Of a stretch of 64,000 nucleotides of DNA, positions 1 through 14,259 are shown one piece after another. Position numbers and translations under genes: made by a program. How positions within the stretch are numbered: position 1 is the first letter of the stretch; each line of letters starts with the position of its first letter. The notes beneath the pieces were generated by a model. It was not told the DNA's origin. It made no database searches and was given only the letters and a program-made list of their open reading frames with translations. Source of the DNA: Smittium culicis (taxonomy: Eukaryota; Kickxellomycota; Harpellomycetes; Harpellales; Legeriomycetaceae); assembly GCA_001970855.1 (NCBI GenBank), contig LSSN01000202.1, positions 1 through 64,000 on the forward strand. Direction: 5' to 3'.

Positions 1-1106
1 TTTTATCAATAAATTCACCGTTTAAAAAAAAAAAAAAAAAAAAAAAAATCAACTTCGATTTATCTATGTGATTTACGTTTTACAAAAACCACTACAATAA
101 AGCTAATATCTTTCTGCCAACAGTATTTAGTAACTACAATAAGATAGAATAGACTCTATTTAAGGCAAAAGCTTACAAAGGTTCGCCTTTATTTTAAACT
201 GGAGGCTGGAAATTGGTCATCAACATTAAGGTTTTGAATACTAAAACTTCCAAAGAAAGCTGAGTGGGAATTATCTTAAAATATAGTTATTAATGGGCTT
301 ATTGTGTAAATTTCTATTTACTTTATATAAATAAAAAAAAACGCCAATAGAATGAAAAGAAAAAAGTATAAGGAAGCTATAATAATAATAAATTAGCTAT
401 TACAAGTACTCTTTAAAGTTGTGCTAGATTAATCTGACAAGCTTTTACCTTTTTCATTTATTGTTAAATTTCATTGGGCGGGTTTCACAAATCAAATTAG
501 TAGTAATACGCAGTTCAAAAAGCGTCAAAATTTGGCTAGATTCGCTCTTCTCAATTCTTTTTAGCAAATCATGATTGTTAAGCCCAGAATCAAATTTCAC
601 AAAATCAAGCGATTAAGCGATAAACGACGATCGTTGGCTGAGCTGACAGATGAATAAATACTATAGAAATTAAATTTAATCAAAGAAAAACAATTGGCAG
701 CATCCAGATGCTGATTTATATCAGTGTCAAAAATTACTAATTATATGGAAGAATCATAGTAGGAGAAAAAAAAGGAGCAATTATGGAAAGCTGAGGACTA
801 AAATAGAAGCATATCGACTCCACGACTGTTTATTTATACCCAAGAAATCTTTTAACCTTGATCTTTATACTTTTTCTTTCTTTTATAGCTACGCTTTTTT
901 TTTTCAGTCATCCTCTTGCACGTCCTCTTCTTCCTTCTTAGCCCTCTTCAAGGAACCCCAGCATACGTACTTTACCATCCTGATCTTCATTGCAACAGTT
1001 ATCTTATTTCACCACTCACTTCTTCTGCTGGCTGAGATTAACTTCTTCATCGATCTTCTATACCACCTTCTTCGTTTTATTGCTATACCCATAAAAAACA
1101 AGCATT
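1..1106. other. Gene-free 5' edge and upstream region of the deubiquitinase gene
   Basis: No coding exon was recognised on either strand. The first 800 bases are AT-rich with homopolymer A runs. From about 840 to 1100 the plus strand becomes strongly pyrimidine-rich (CTTCTTCC-type runs) just before the ATG at 1107, which is the kind of tract often seen in fungal promoters and 5' leaders. No clear TATA box was picked out. Confidence 0.5.
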
Positions 1107-3114
1107 ATGGGAGACAACCCAAACGTAGTTTATTTGTTCGATGATCACTCTGTCCTCAAAGAGTATGAAGATCTCAAACAAACATTTTCACAATATCCCG
1201 TATACCTCCCCATTAACTCTCGTGATCAATGGAAAGATTCCAATTCTGCTCTAGACATCAAAATTCCCGCTCAAAAGAATCCTCCTTCCAGTTGGGCCTC
1301 TTTGCTCCGCTCCAAAGATTACGTGCCCCCAACCACGACCACTAAAATTTCAACTAATACTTCATCTTCAAAATCTAAAAAAAAGAAATCTCTAAAAGAT
1401 CTGCTAATAAAATGGTCACTAAAAAAGAATCACGTTCTATTTAAACCAAGAGGTCTCGAAAACACAGGAAATATGTGTTTCATGAATGTGGTAATTACAC
1501 TTCCTTTTTCTCTTTCTTCAATTATATTATTATTTTACTCACACATCGATTCTCAACTAAATATATAAGGTTTTGCAAGTGCTTGTCTACTGTGATTATT
1601 TCTACTCCCTCCTAATCGATATCCAAAAAACTGTAGCTTTCCGCTTTAATTCCTCCATACCCCTAATAGAGTCACTGTAAGCCCCTAATATCTTCTCACT
1701 CATAATCTCCCTTTATACTTTGTTCTATAACCTTTTATTTTTATAATAGTATAATGTTTGTTAAAGAATTCAAGCCTGTAACAGATTCCTTTGAGATTAA
1801 CGGTATATATCACTTTTCTTTTTTATTTAAAAAAATAGCCAATACCAGCTACTCTTAACTCGCTTATTTTCTTTATACTTTTTAGAGTTCGATCCTCCTT
1901 TTGTTCCAACTTATGTATACGATGCCCTTAGAAAAAAGAAAATCTTTCAAACTTCCAGAGTAAGTATATTTATTTATACAAACAATTAAAATTTCCTCTT
2001 TCATAATCTAAACTCTTTCTTATTTTTGTTTTTAGGGTCAACAAGAAGATGCCCAAGAGTTTTTAGGCCATCTTATAAATGGAATGCACGACGAGCTTCT
2101 GCACGGTATTCAAAATTTCTATTACTCTATATTTCTTTTCTCATATCCAGTAAATATACCAATATTAATATATATTTTGTTTATTTTATTTTGTTTTTTA
2201 TTTTTACAAAATTACTAGTTTTAAACACTGAAAAGGATGGAGCAACTAAACAAAACAATAGTCTTGGCTTTGCTTCACCTATTAACAGCCTATCACCCGA
2301 ACGTGAATCTGCAGCTGGTTCAAATAATGCCCTCATTCCGCCTACCTCTTCAACATGGCAAGAAGTTGGTAAAAAGAATAAAACTGGAATCACTAGAAGC
2401 GTCGAATTTGCTCAAACCCCAATCTCATCCATATTCGGAGGCTATATGCGCTCTGAGCTTAAAATTCCTGGATCCAAAACATCCATCACAATAGAACCTT
2501 TCCAAAACTTAGCCATCGATATTTCTAGCCCTGAAGTTTCTGATTTAGATGATGCTTTAGGCAGCTTATTCTCGCCTGAAGTCATCGAAGGATATACAAA
2601 TAGCTCTGGAGTTGTTGTTAATGCTACTAAACAACAGTTCCTGGACGAAGCCCCTAATGTCTTGTTCATTATTCTCAACCGCGTCGTATATACTCCTGAA
2701 CTAGGAATACATAAGCTAAACAAATTTATTTCTTACTCTAAAAACCTTACTATTCCTAAAAAATGGATCTCACCCCCAAAGAGATCAAAATCTTCCGACG
2801 TTCATTACACATTATCATCAGGTAACTTGTTAATTTATAGCCGCATTTTAATTTTATAATTACCATTCATTTACTAGACTTATACAACAGCCCTATTTTA
2901 ATATTAAATTTAACTTTTTGAATATTAACGCATAGTTTTATACCATCATGGACTTTTGGCATCTGGCGGTCATTACACATGTGATGTTAATCGACGACCC
3001 GACGAATGGCTTAGATTTGATGATACTGAAATTTTAAACGATCTTAGCTTAAAAGAAGTTCTATCTGAAAAAGAAGACAGAAACGCATATGTTTTGGTAT
3101 ACACAAAAGAATGA
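1107..3114 (+). CDS. UBP3: Ubiquitin carboxyl-terminal hydrolase, USP10/Ubp3 family
   Basis: Cysteine protease of the USP family that removes ubiquitin from substrates. Ubp3/USP10 members act with a Bre5/G3BP cofactor in vesicle transport, ribophagy and stress responses. I rebuilt seven exons: 1107-1490, 1570-1676, 1750-1802, 1886-1959, 2036-2105, 2219-2821 and 2936-3114. Phases close to give 489 aa, close to short fungal Ubp3 forms. The Cys box GLENTGNMCFMNVVLQVL has catalytic C124, followed by a QQEDAQEFL block. The segment around IFGGYMRSELKIPG is typical of the USP10 branch. The His box is GGHYT with H443, and WLRFDD supplies the Asp (about D459/D460). The N-terminus is short and carries the SSWASLL motif of USP10 relatives, then a Thr/Ser/Lys-rich linker. 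Met replaces the usual Ile/Thr next to the catalytic Cys. The gene converges on COQ2. Family assignment is firm; orthology to Ubp3 is likely. Confidence 0.9.
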
Positions 3115-3526
3115 AAGCAGCTCTTTAATATATATGTTTTTTATTTCTAATGATAATCCATCTTGTTACTTTTAAATGATTTTTATTTAGAACCTTTTAC
3201 TTACAATATACTTTTATTATTTATTTATTTTTTTTGCTTAATGCGAATGAGTACCCTTTCAATACAATTTTTATAACATTACTATTGATTGAAGTTCTTC
3301 GCTTTACAAACTATGGATTGGCAAGCAAAAGTTGTAATAATGAAAAAATATCAATTTCCATAACTACCGAAAAATTTAATGATTTATCTTTTTTCTCGAA
3401 AAAAAGAAAAAAATTATATTTAGAGTATATATCTATTTTGTGTGTATTATTATCCAAGGAAGTAGGCTGTATAATTATCACAGGTGAAAATATAAATAAA
3501 AAAAAGTGTAACTAGATCTAGAGCCA
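3115..3526. other. Convergent 3' intergenic spacer between UBP3 and COQ2
   Basis: AT-rich 412-base spacer where the two genes end tail to tail. An open frame of about 93 codons runs through 3234-3515, but its composition is Asn/Lys/Ile/Phe-rich like random AT-rich sequence and it has no recognised motif. No repeat was seen. Confidence 0.4.
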
Positions 3527-5408
3527 TTATTTATCTGTTGCATATGGATGAGTGTTGTGTACGAGAATATTTTCTTCTGGTTGTTTAGGGTTGAAAAAGG
3601 AGCGATATGAGTAGTCGCAAACAAGGGCGAAGAAGACAATGAATCCGAACCACGAGTACGAGGTGAAAGCTTTCCAGCAGCTGGCTGTTGAGTTGAGGTC
3701 GACGCCACGGAGTAGCCAGAAGAGGTGTGCGGATCCGGCGCCGCACGCAATAGTGTAGAATAAGTAGCTGGATTGGTTGAAGTAGCCGCTGGCAGCAAGC
3801 AGCGCGATTGTTGTAAAGGAGAATGCGGCGAGAACGGGCTTTGTTTGAGCGCCGAAGAGGAGTGCAGTTGATTTAACGCCAACCTGAACATCGTCAGCTT
3901 TGTCCTGGTGCGCGTATACTGTGTCGTAGACGAGCGTCCAGCTGATTCCGGACAGGTATAAGGGCGCAACTACTGCTAAATCGAGCGAGCCCGTCATTGC
4001 TGACCATCCCAGTAGAGCTCCCCAATTAAACGTCATTCCTTAAAAAGTCACAAAAAGAAGGAAAAAAAATCTTAGTCGATGTTAATTCTCATTTCTTATA
4101 AAAGAAAAGATGTTTTTTTTAATAGGTGAATGATTTCTTATATTTAGATATATGTACAAAAAAATATATATGTAATCTTAATAGAGTTATGTTACCTAGA
4201 ACCAGCTGGGGCCAGTAAGTTATCCTTTTCATATATGGATACAGTACTACCAAGAATAGCGACGAAGCACCCAACAAAATCCTTTTTTTTGTATTCCAAG
4301 ATAATTAAAATGTGGGCAAGAATTATTATAAATAAAAAATAAAATAATAAAAAAAGGGTGTGATTTTTACGTGTAGTTGTTGAGCTGGACTAGTACACCT
4401 AAACCAAGAAGCAGTTGAGCGCCGAGAAAGTAAAAAGCTTGGTTCACTGATAAATCTCCAGCCGCTAAAGGCCGAGTCTTTGTTCTTTCAACCTGATTAT
4501 ATAAAAAAAAGTTTATACACAATTTCAGTTATAGCTAGTATATACGCGATCAAAATTTGATTACTTGTTTTTTCAATTTTTTTTTTATAATTCTAGCGTA
4601 CCTGCTTATCGAATTTTATGTCCCATAAATCATTGACAGTACACCCAGCCCCGCGCATAATTACCGCGCCTGTACCAAATAACGTGAGCATGTATACTGC
4701 ATGTGCCGGGCTAAAACCACCACTACTAGCTGCCATCACGATACTCCATGTACATGGCCAATACAGCAGCATCGTACCAATAGGCTTATCTAGCCTCATT
4801 AGGTAGATATATGGATGCAAGCCTTTTGGCATAACTTTAAGAATTATAGAATTTGGCAGCTTTGATTCGTTTTTTACACTTTGGTTCTTTCTACTTGTAC
4901 AAGTATCTGTAGAAATTAGTTTATTTCCTGTTTCAGCTTCTATTAATCTTTCATGGGTTTTTCCTTCGGAAGCGTGCTTAAAATTTTCGCTTTTAGCTTC
5001 TTTATTGAGCTTTTTATCTTTTTCTGTGCTGAATTTGGAAATTTGAAGTGGGAAACTTTCCCTGATTACAATTGCAATATTGTTATTTTTCGCACTAAAT
5101 TTTTGTATTTTGGAAGAATCGTGTAAGTATGTACGCGAATTTAGATCAAAACGATTTGAATTAGTGTATAGCAGCTTTAAATAGCTACTCTTTAAGTTAA
5201 AATTGGCATTTTTATGGATGTTGGATTTATTGAATGATGGCTTCAATTCTAAATTATGAATACTGTTTGCAGTATTTAAACTACGAGAGAGTATGTTTAC
5301 AGACGAATCGTATATTTTTGGCTCGGAAAGAGTGAATAATTTTGTCTGAAATTTATTTGGTTTGATATTACCAAGTCTATTGCGGAATATATAAACGCCG
5401 CCGTTCAT
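3527..5408 (-). CDS. COQ2: 4-hydroxybenzoate polyprenyltransferase, mitochondrial (COQ2)
   Basis: UbiA-family membrane prenyltransferase that attaches the polyprenyl tail to 4-hydroxybenzoate in ubiquinone synthesis at the mitochondrial inner membrane. Four exons on the minus strand: 5408-4602, 4492-4371, 4281-4196 and 4038-3527, giving 508 aa. The core begins near residue 200 with [21 protein letters not shown]. The first Asp-rich motif is NDLWDIKFD (N259, D263, D267), completed across the first intron by [13 protein letters not shown]. The second is [13 protein letters not shown] (D377, D384, D387, D388). Both motifs bind Mg-prenyl diphosphate in this family. The remaining sequence is hydrophobic membrane helices. 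The N-terminal ~195 residues are an Asn/Lys/Ser-rich extension that probably includes the mitochondrial presequence and is longer than in yeast Coq2 (about 370 aa in all). The start is the first in-frame ATG of the long exon. A piggyBac-like MITE lies about 310 bp upstream. Confidence 0.93.
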
Positions 5409-5720
5409 TTCGTTTTATTGTCGATCAGCAATTGAATTATTGTAACATAAAATTATAAAGAATATTAATCAAGATTCAATATTCGAGTTAAAGTAAAAGT
5501 GTGTATGTATTAGAGTGTTAGTTATGCTTAAATTTATAAATTCAGGGTTTCTATTAGCAACTTATGGATATCTTATAACTTTTTTTATAATTAATACTGA
5601 CATTGAATATATTGATAACAGAAAGTTAAAATAATCAATGTTTAGATCTGACGCTTTAAAATGTTTTGATTCGACTAAATGTCAGCAAATTGAATTGAAA
5701 TTACTATAAATAATATAATC

Positions 5721-5916
5721 TTAACCCTTTCACAGGCGGTAGACTATTTTTGATCCACAAATTACAGTTAACCGAGTTAAGCTAAAATCATTTAATTCCG
5801 AGGGATTAAGAAATATTGGATATTTTAAAATTGCAACAAATAATTAGCCTGCTTAAAAAATATAAACGAATCGATAATTTGATTTATTTAAAGGTTGCTG
5901 AACGGGAAAGGGTAAA
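5721..5916 (+). mobile_element. piggyBac-like MITE, copy 1
   Basis: Bounded on the left by TTAA followed by CCCTTTCACAGGCGGTAG and on the right by GAACGGGAAAGGG followed by TAAA, a degenerate TTAA. The ends are inverted repeats (CCCTTTC / GAAAGGG). The interior is AT-rich and carries the family block GGTAGACTATTTTTGATC near the left end. No coding capacity. Same element as the copies at about 31.9, 51.5, 53.9, 54.3, 56.1, 57.4 and 60.7 kb. Confidence 0.85.
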
Positions 5917-7266
5917 GTTGTTTTATTACTGAACTTTTGCCTAATTTTCAAGACAAAAAAAATGTCATTAATTTATACCTTGGTCAAAACTTTCTATTTG
6001 TCAGATTTGAAGTTTTATTTTACAAAACCTTCAGGTAATAAATACAGAAAAATTATATTTTGATCTCGAGTTATGTATGGCTAGCCAACAAAAATCAAAA
6101 TTAAATACTATCTACTCTTTTTGTGGCCTCAAATATCATTCCTAACGCCAAAAATAAAACATTTCAGCAAGTATTCCTTGAACCAATGCCCAGTGGATAT
6201 GGAGCTGCTAGAGCGGCGGAGGGGGGTCGGTTGAAAACTTATTTTTTTAATATTTTTTTAACTTTTTAAATATATTTTAATAGTTTTTAGTATACTTTTA
6301 AATTGTGTTTAATAAACTCTGAGGAAAAAAAATTCAGCAAGTATTATATTTAGCACTAAATAAAATCTAAAATAAATAAATAAAGTAGACGAAAAATATT
6401 TTATCTTCATCCAAACCAACTCCTCTTTTATTATTCCAAACAAAGTCTATCCAAAAAATTTAAATCTAATCTTATATTAATTAGTTGATATAAGTATAAT
6501 TAAAAAATTCTTAAATCTCATATTCACTGATATCCATACATAAATATACGAAAATATTGTTATATATCCTAAATTTTAATAATTAATAATCAAATTTCAT
6601 AATGTAATCACAGGCAAAAAAACTAAAAATTCCTGTGAAAAATCTACTCAAAATCAACCTTCAAAAGCTCACTTTTTTTCAAGTTTAAAAAATCATGCTG
6701 AACTTTCGCCTTGTCTTATTTATTTCTATTTTACTACTGCGCCAATAAAATATAATTAGATTTTTTAATTTCTTCTCTTTCTAAAATTCAAAATTCTAGA
6801 TCAAAAATTACATATTAGTTCAATTTAAACTCTCGGTAATCCAATAACAAAAGATAATAAGCAACATTATCAGTTTTTTTAAATATAGCCTATAAAAAAT
6901 TTCTTTACAAATAATTTAAAAAATAAATGAAAAATATGCTCATAATCATTGTAATAATACAAATTTACAAGATTCGCTGATATTATTTTTAAATAAAAAA
7001 TCGATATTTCTATGGTTAAAATGTCTAAAAAACTACTGCATAATAAAAATCGTTTACTTTATAGACAAAACACTTAGATTTTAGAATAATTGCCAGCTAT
7101 TTGTAATTTCCAATTATTAAAACGTTAACGCTGATAGTTATTATTTGAAATTGGATTAAAATGTTTTAATTATAATTTATTATTATGAAATTTCATTATT
7201 AAAGTATAAAACTCCCTGAGATTTTTCAACAAAGTTAAGATAAAAAAAATCGAATTAATTCCCATT

Positions 7267-7292
7267 CTCTCTCTCTCTCTCTCTCTCTCTCT
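7267..7292. repeat. (CT)13 microsatellite
   Basis: An uninterrupted CT dinucleotide run in the gene-free stretch; it reads as GA on the minus strand. Confidence 0.95.
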
Positions 7293-10200
7293 GCTGAAAG
7301 GGGAAAAGAGTAAATATACTGTAAAGAAAATGATAAGTTTGTAAGTACATTTTTTAAAAAATATAGAGGTAATGAAAACTATGGATAATAATATCAATAA
7401 GAAATAATTTCAGAGTTGAGCTAACGTAACTAGAGTATGATTTAAACCCCCCCCCCTGAAAATAATAAAATAATTGGTATTAAATAGGCCTCAGTAACTT
7501 TATTTAAAGAGAAAACAGGAAACGCCCATGTGAAAAGAAAAAATGCGTGGCCTGGAAGAATAACCCTAAAAATAGTACTATCTAAAAGAGAAATTGATCA
7601 AAATATTCATGACGTCGCTGAAAATACACTAACTAAATTTCAAGAAATTAAAACAAACTTAGAAATAGAAAACCGTAAAAAAATTTTATTTTTAAAATTA
7701 CTAAACAGTATTTATCTCGAAAACGCAAATTATATACATAAACTATAAATGAAAAAACTTTAAATGTTGTAAAATACTAAAAATTCAGATAGATTTAAAT
7801 AAATTTCAATATGATCATATAATTGTTTTTGCGTTTGGGAAGTAGTCAAAAAATAAAATGATGTGATTTCAAAAAATGTGTGTTTTCTTGATGTTATTTC
7901 CCAAAAATATTAATTAACTCCCACCTAAAAACATTAAAATTAACTTTAAAACCAAAAATGATAAATGTATCCCTTTTTTAGAGATAATGGATGTTAAATT
8001 ACTATTACCGTGGAAAGGAGCTAAACCAGTAAACGCTTATTTCAAAATATTTTAACAATGGAAACATCAGTGTGAAGATTTAAAAAACTAAATTGAAAAA
8101 AAAGAAAGAAGAAAGAAACAGCATATCAATTCTAAAAAATACTTAATAAAGTAATAAAAACAGAAAATTTAGATAATATGCATAATATATATAATATAGA
8201 TAATATATAAAATTTAGAAACTATAATGTCGAAATTAAATATATTGTATTGTTATATGAGGGTCAAAATATACGAGTAACTTTCCAAGAATTGAACCATA
8301 ACCTACCATCCAGCTAATTAATATAGATATAAAATCAGAAATAGCAAAAAATAACTTCATAAAAAATACTTAGAAAAATTTATCTGGAATATGAAATATT
8401 TCTTAGTCAAATGATATGGACATGTCTAGGTATATATGTTGAATTTTCAGCTACTGCAGCAAAGTTCTTCGATGTTCTTGTATTTTTTTTTGAGGGCTGA
8501 GATGGATTTATCTTTATTTTTTATTCATTTTATAAAATTTAATTTATTGTTTTAAAGTTTTATTTATTATTTAATAACGTATAATTTCTATTGAATCAAA
8601 ATTTATGGTAGAGTTAAAAAAGGATATTTATTTTTCCAGTTATATCTATTGTAGGACATAAAAATAAGATGGTTGGTATTTCTTATTTTATTAGTGTAGG
8701 CTAATAATTTTATTAAAAAGGTTGAACAAAAAAATTGAGTGAGATAAAACTGAATTTATAAAATATTACTAAAAAAATCTTTATTTCAAAAAGGGGAAAA
8801 TTACCATACCAAAAAAATTTTCGACATCGTTTTTAATTTAGGAGTTTTCATTTCGTTATTTGGGTTTCCTTTTAAGAATTAATTATTTTTATTTCAACTT
8901 GTGATTTTTCAATAATCGTTTAATAGATAAATTATAACGAAAATAAATACCAAATCTTCTTTTTTTAAAAATTTTTATATTATAATTTTATGTATTAACT
9001 TGAACTCTTGATTTTTAAAGAAAACATTGACATTATGGATTTAAATTAATATCTCAGAAATACTATTTACTTTCATATATATCACACTAAATATTTCGAT
9101 ATAGTAACGTAATTAAAATATCAGTTAAATATGAAAATAAAATTGCACTAATATGATCAAAGTTCGTTATTTAAAGGTAAAATTATTAAAAAGCTCAAAA
9201 AAAGCGTAAATAAGAGGCTAATAAATCGGCGATTTCCAATAAAATAATTTTATTTTCTCATATCTTAGATAGATCCTAATTAGACATATTTCATTTAAAT
9301 TTTTTATATTTTATATCTAAATGCTATTGTTTAAGAATAATATATGACCATATCAGTTATATAGTAAGTCCTAAAAAATCAATAGCAGATCTTTGTTATA
9401 AGATACGTGTTTTTTTTCCTATTACCAAAAATTTTTTAAAATTTTAATTTATAAGATTAAGATTAATATTAATATTAATATTAATATTATTCATATCAAA
9501 GTTTTTTATGATTAAATTTATGAATTTTTATAATATAATATTAAATTAAATTAATAATAAAGATAAGACTATTAAATTATTTGCAGATTTTAATTTTTTT
9601 AAGCGTTTTTTGGCGTCCAGACGATTTTTAATTCTTGAAGAAATGTTACCTCAAAAGTATTTGAAATTTAATTTATTTTTAAAAACAAGTATACATGAAG
9701 ACAGTTTTTTTATTTTAAAAATCTTTAAACTGAACAATATAGTTCTTACCAACAGATAATAGTAGTAACATCAAAAAAAATTCTTTTCAAATTTTTTACT
9801 AAATAAGCCAAATCTCACCAGTTTTTGCTTTATTATTGTAGATAGAACATTATCATTTATGAAAAAGCCCTAACTCTCTGTCTTTGACCAAATATACGTA
9901 TCAATCATCTCTTTTTAACAGAAAATAGAGTTTAATGCTATTTTTTTACTGTATGATTATAAATTTCTTATAAATTTTGAATTTTCTGGTTATTTTGAAT
10001 TTCTTTTAATTTTTGCATATACCAAGAAAATTTTTTTAATATTTTTAATTTTTCTCATTTTTAAAATAATTATTTATTATTTAATTTCTTTTAATTTTTG
10101 TATATACAAAGAAATTTTTTTCATTTTTAAAATAATTAATCATTTAATTAATTTTTGATTTAAATGTTAATCTTTTAATGTACTATTAAATCTCTCATAA

Positions 10201-13200
10201 CATTTATTTTTTGATGCAAAAATTCGATATAATATTCATAACTACTGTAGTTTTTATTGAGGTATGAATCTTTTTTTTTTTATAACAGTGATTAACTCTT
10301 GAAAATCAGTACATTTTTTAATTAAGAATTTCTTTGATCTATCAGAGATCTTAAATTTTCTGTTTTTTTTTAGCGCCTTAATAAATTTTATTTTTCAACA
10401 AAAGATTAATACTTTTTCTATCCATAAATTTTTCTTTAGGTATATAAGCCAAAAATGAATTCGCGTTGATTTATTGCGAAAATAAGAAACTGAATTACAA
10501 ATAACAGGGCCTAATAACTAATAACTAATAATTTTTACAGCATTTCAATTTATTCCGGCCTTATGAAATACATCTAGAGTATTTAATAACCAATAATAAA
10601 AACATTAATTTTCTTTAATAACTATTGTTATTGATAAATTATGAACCCCACAATTAGCCTATATTTGGGATCTAAATGAATGTTTTTTTGGTTGGAAAGT
10701 ACTATAATTGAGCTCTATTATGCAACTAAAAACCTTAAATCGATTAAATCAGATAAATAAGATGATAATATGGATTTCAATTAAAATAAACGATCTTTAT
10801 AACACACATCAAAGAAATAAATTATAGAGTTTTTATTAGATAAGTTATCTTTTCATGATTCTTTCATTGGTTTAATGTATATTTATTCAATTCTGAGGTC
10901 TGAACCGCTCTTATTTTCAGGGCACTATTACTCAACTAGGATTTCACACAATTTTTTAAAAGTTATAAATTTCATTTTTTATAGTTTTTCTTCTTCTTTT
11001 CTTACACATTAATTAATAACTAAACCCTTCAAATATGTTAGAGTTTTTTCAATATTTAAAAATCTAAAGCTTTAGCATCTCAGGGTACATATAATTTATA
11101 ATACTTTAAAAATTTTATACCATTGACTTGTATATTTTTTGTAGAGAAATTCTTCGATCGATTAATAATAAAATTTAATGTGAAGAAAAAAGGATAAGTA
11201 TAAAGGAATGAAAATTCTTGTTTCTTATTTTTGAGTTTGTTCTGTGAAATTTATGTCGACAAATTGAGTTTAAAGAGAATATAATTCAATTTGAAAAAAA
11301 AAATTATAATCTAATTTCAAAATAAGGAAACTACGTCTTATACAACAAAATTTGAAAAGTCAAAATAATAATAATGATATTAATAGCAAGTGAAATCATA
11401 TTAAAATTCTAGTTCAAATAATTTGTATAAAATAATTATAAGTTACAGAGCTTATAGCTCATCTCAAAGAAAATTTGTATAAAATAAACTTTATCCTTTT
11501 AAAATTAAAATTATTTTAGTTTTTTTATTTTAAATGTATATAAGCTTCAAACTGTAGAAAATATTATAAAATATCCATATTTTAAAACTCATATATATGC
11601 TTAAAAATTTTAAATAAAGATATTAATACAAAATTTCAAATCTAAAGAATATACTTTTTTACTTTCATTTTAATTTCTCAATAATTAATAAATTATGAAA
11701 AATAAATTTAGTAGTAAAAGATAAATTAAAGCATATTTTTTAATTTTTTGAGTAATTTTTATTTCAAAAAACTCGTTTATTCTGAATGACCTGTAACGGC
11801 AAATTTGTTTTTATCCTGATAATCTAATATTAAGTTCATATTCGAAATTAATATAAGCAGTAATAATTTAATTTTTTTAAAGTTTGATTACAAATTATAA
11901 TTAATCTTGATAAAAAATAAAGAAATTTATAATAAATACTAATTACATTCCGATATAGACAGATCAACTGTGTTGAAATATCTTTAAAAAGTCTTATATA
12001 AAGTAGAAAGTGTTCTTTGTTTTTATGATCAGTATTTTTGGTTAATTTTATTCATATTGAATTTAGAGTCAATTTATTGTGTTTTTGAATTTTAAATTTC
12101 AATTAAATAAAACATCGATTTGAGTTTTTTTTACACAATTGTATTGATAAATAAAATTTAGCTATTTCGAAACACAGTTTGATATTTTTTAATTATACTA
12201 TAAATTTTTTCTACGCATATAAAAATTACGTATTTACGAATAATTTTTAAAATAGAAAAAATAACAGGTTATAATTTTTTTTTTTTTATTTTATGTTTTT
12301 TTTTTTTTTTTTTTCAAAAATCAAGAAATATATTCTTCTAGATACGATAGGTTATTCACTTATTTTTTTTGATATTTAGTCTATTAAAAAATATAAATTT
12401 CCTTGAATTCAAAGCATAAAAATGATTTTTTCGCTCAGTATAACTTATGTTTTGATTGATCGTTTATAATGATAAAAAGAAACGCACAATTTCTAAAATT
12501 TATAAAACTACAATCAATCTGAAATGATTAAAATAACCAATTGAAAAGATAAAAAAAACAAAAAACCACATGAAAAATTATTCAAAAGACTCAAAAGTTT
12601 AATAGCATATAAATAATTTTTAGTATAAAATGGCATATAATAGTACACTTATGATCCTGGTGATTTATATAGACCAGTGGATTTGATATTGAAATCATCA
12701 AGCAGTAAAAAAAAAATGATATAAAACCAATTAAACAATATAATAGTTTTGCACTATTTACAATTCTGATTTATTGACAGATAAAAAAGCATGTCCAAGA
12801 TTAAAAATTTGCGTGAATATGTTTTTTATCAATGCTTGAATAAAAAAAAAACGATTGGTTAAAATATTTAAATCGGCGAAAAGAGTATAATAAAATCTCG
12901 GATTATCATATTAAAAAGTTTCTTTAATAGCATTAAAACGATATTTTAATAATTTATATTTTTTAATAGTTTATATCTAATTAAAAATTAAAAAAAAAAG
13001 TAAAAAATATAAATTATTTATAATTAGCCATTCAATAAAAGATTCTAAGTTGAATTGTTAAGTATGCGAATAGTTGTTATTATTATGGTTTGCTAAATTA
13101 GTCATACTATTTAGACTTTTACGAATTCTCTTACTGTTAGATAACATATTTCCATGCTAATTTCGCATTCGCCGTAGTCGCTTTTGTGTCATGTTATTTA

Positions 13201-14236
13201 TTAGCTAGATAGTTGATTTTTGATTCGTATAGGAGATTTATCTGCAGGAGAGGTATGAGGTAATTAAACATATTATATACAAAGTATTCTTTTTAAAAAA
13301 TTTTGAAGCGTCTATTTTTTTTTTTTTGGTTTGAATATTTCCTTTTAATAGTTGTTTTTTTTTTGGATGCTATTGAGATAAATTATATAAAAATATATGT
13401 TTTGTTTGCTTACAATATAAACAACTTGCATTCCAACTGTTCATTTATTCAGGAATGAAAAATACTATTAAATGGTATTTAGTTTAAATTGTATTAAATA
13501 ATAATATATTTAAATCAATAAAGGTAAATTTAAAAAAGTATTCCAACACCTTAAAAACTCTTTTATTATACAGTTTTATGTATATTTCGAGAATTTTTTT
13601 TTTTTTGATATTCAACTAATTAAATATCCGATTTAAACTGATCGTAAATATTTAATTTAATCTAATGTAAAATTCAGAAAATAAATAAAAATCGCGAGGT
13701 GATATTGTGAACCAAAACTATTTTGGCTAAAATGAAACTAGAATTAAAAATCTTGGCTTATTTTATTGAGTTTAAGTGATAACTATTTTTTAATAAAATC
13801 ATATAATTATGGAAATAAAAATTTTAATATTTTATTTTAGTCAAGATCTTGTAGCTCATTATAAAATGCGAATTTAGGTGTTTTTGGGAGAATTATAGCA
13901 TTAAATTTATCTCACACCCACCCTTTATTTTGTTCAAGAATTGTTAGCTATTTCTTAATGCTCGAAATGAACAATGAACAATGAACATATTCTGATTCAT
14001 TTTTTTAAATGCGAGTACTTTTTATAGCCTGTATAATTAACATATTTATAGCCTATTACTGAAAACTAAAAATAAAAAAAAATTAAACAAAACAAAAAGC
14101 GGATTTATCTGTTAAAAGTAACTTTAAAAAGTGTACGTGAATATGTGATTGTGGTTGTGTAGGATTCACCAGTTTCTGTTTCTAGATGCAATAAAGAACC
14201 ATCATCCATCAAATAAGTTTGGTGCTAACTCCCATT

Positions 14237-14259
14237 CACTCACTCACTCACTCACTCAC
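14237..14259. repeat. (CACT)n microsatellite
   Basis: Tandem CACT tetranucleotide units, about 5-6 copies, in gene-free sequence about 0.75 kb beyond the 3' end of CRM1. Confidence 0.85.

Noticed and set aside
3234..3515. 93-codon plus-strand frame between UBP3 and COQ2
   Set aside because: Low-complexity AT-rich composition, no motif, and it sits in the short tail-to-tail spacer.
7530..7748. 72-codon Lys/Asn/Ile-rich frame
   Set aside because: Begins with GTG rather than ATG, no family motif, and no flanking exons; could at most be a relic.
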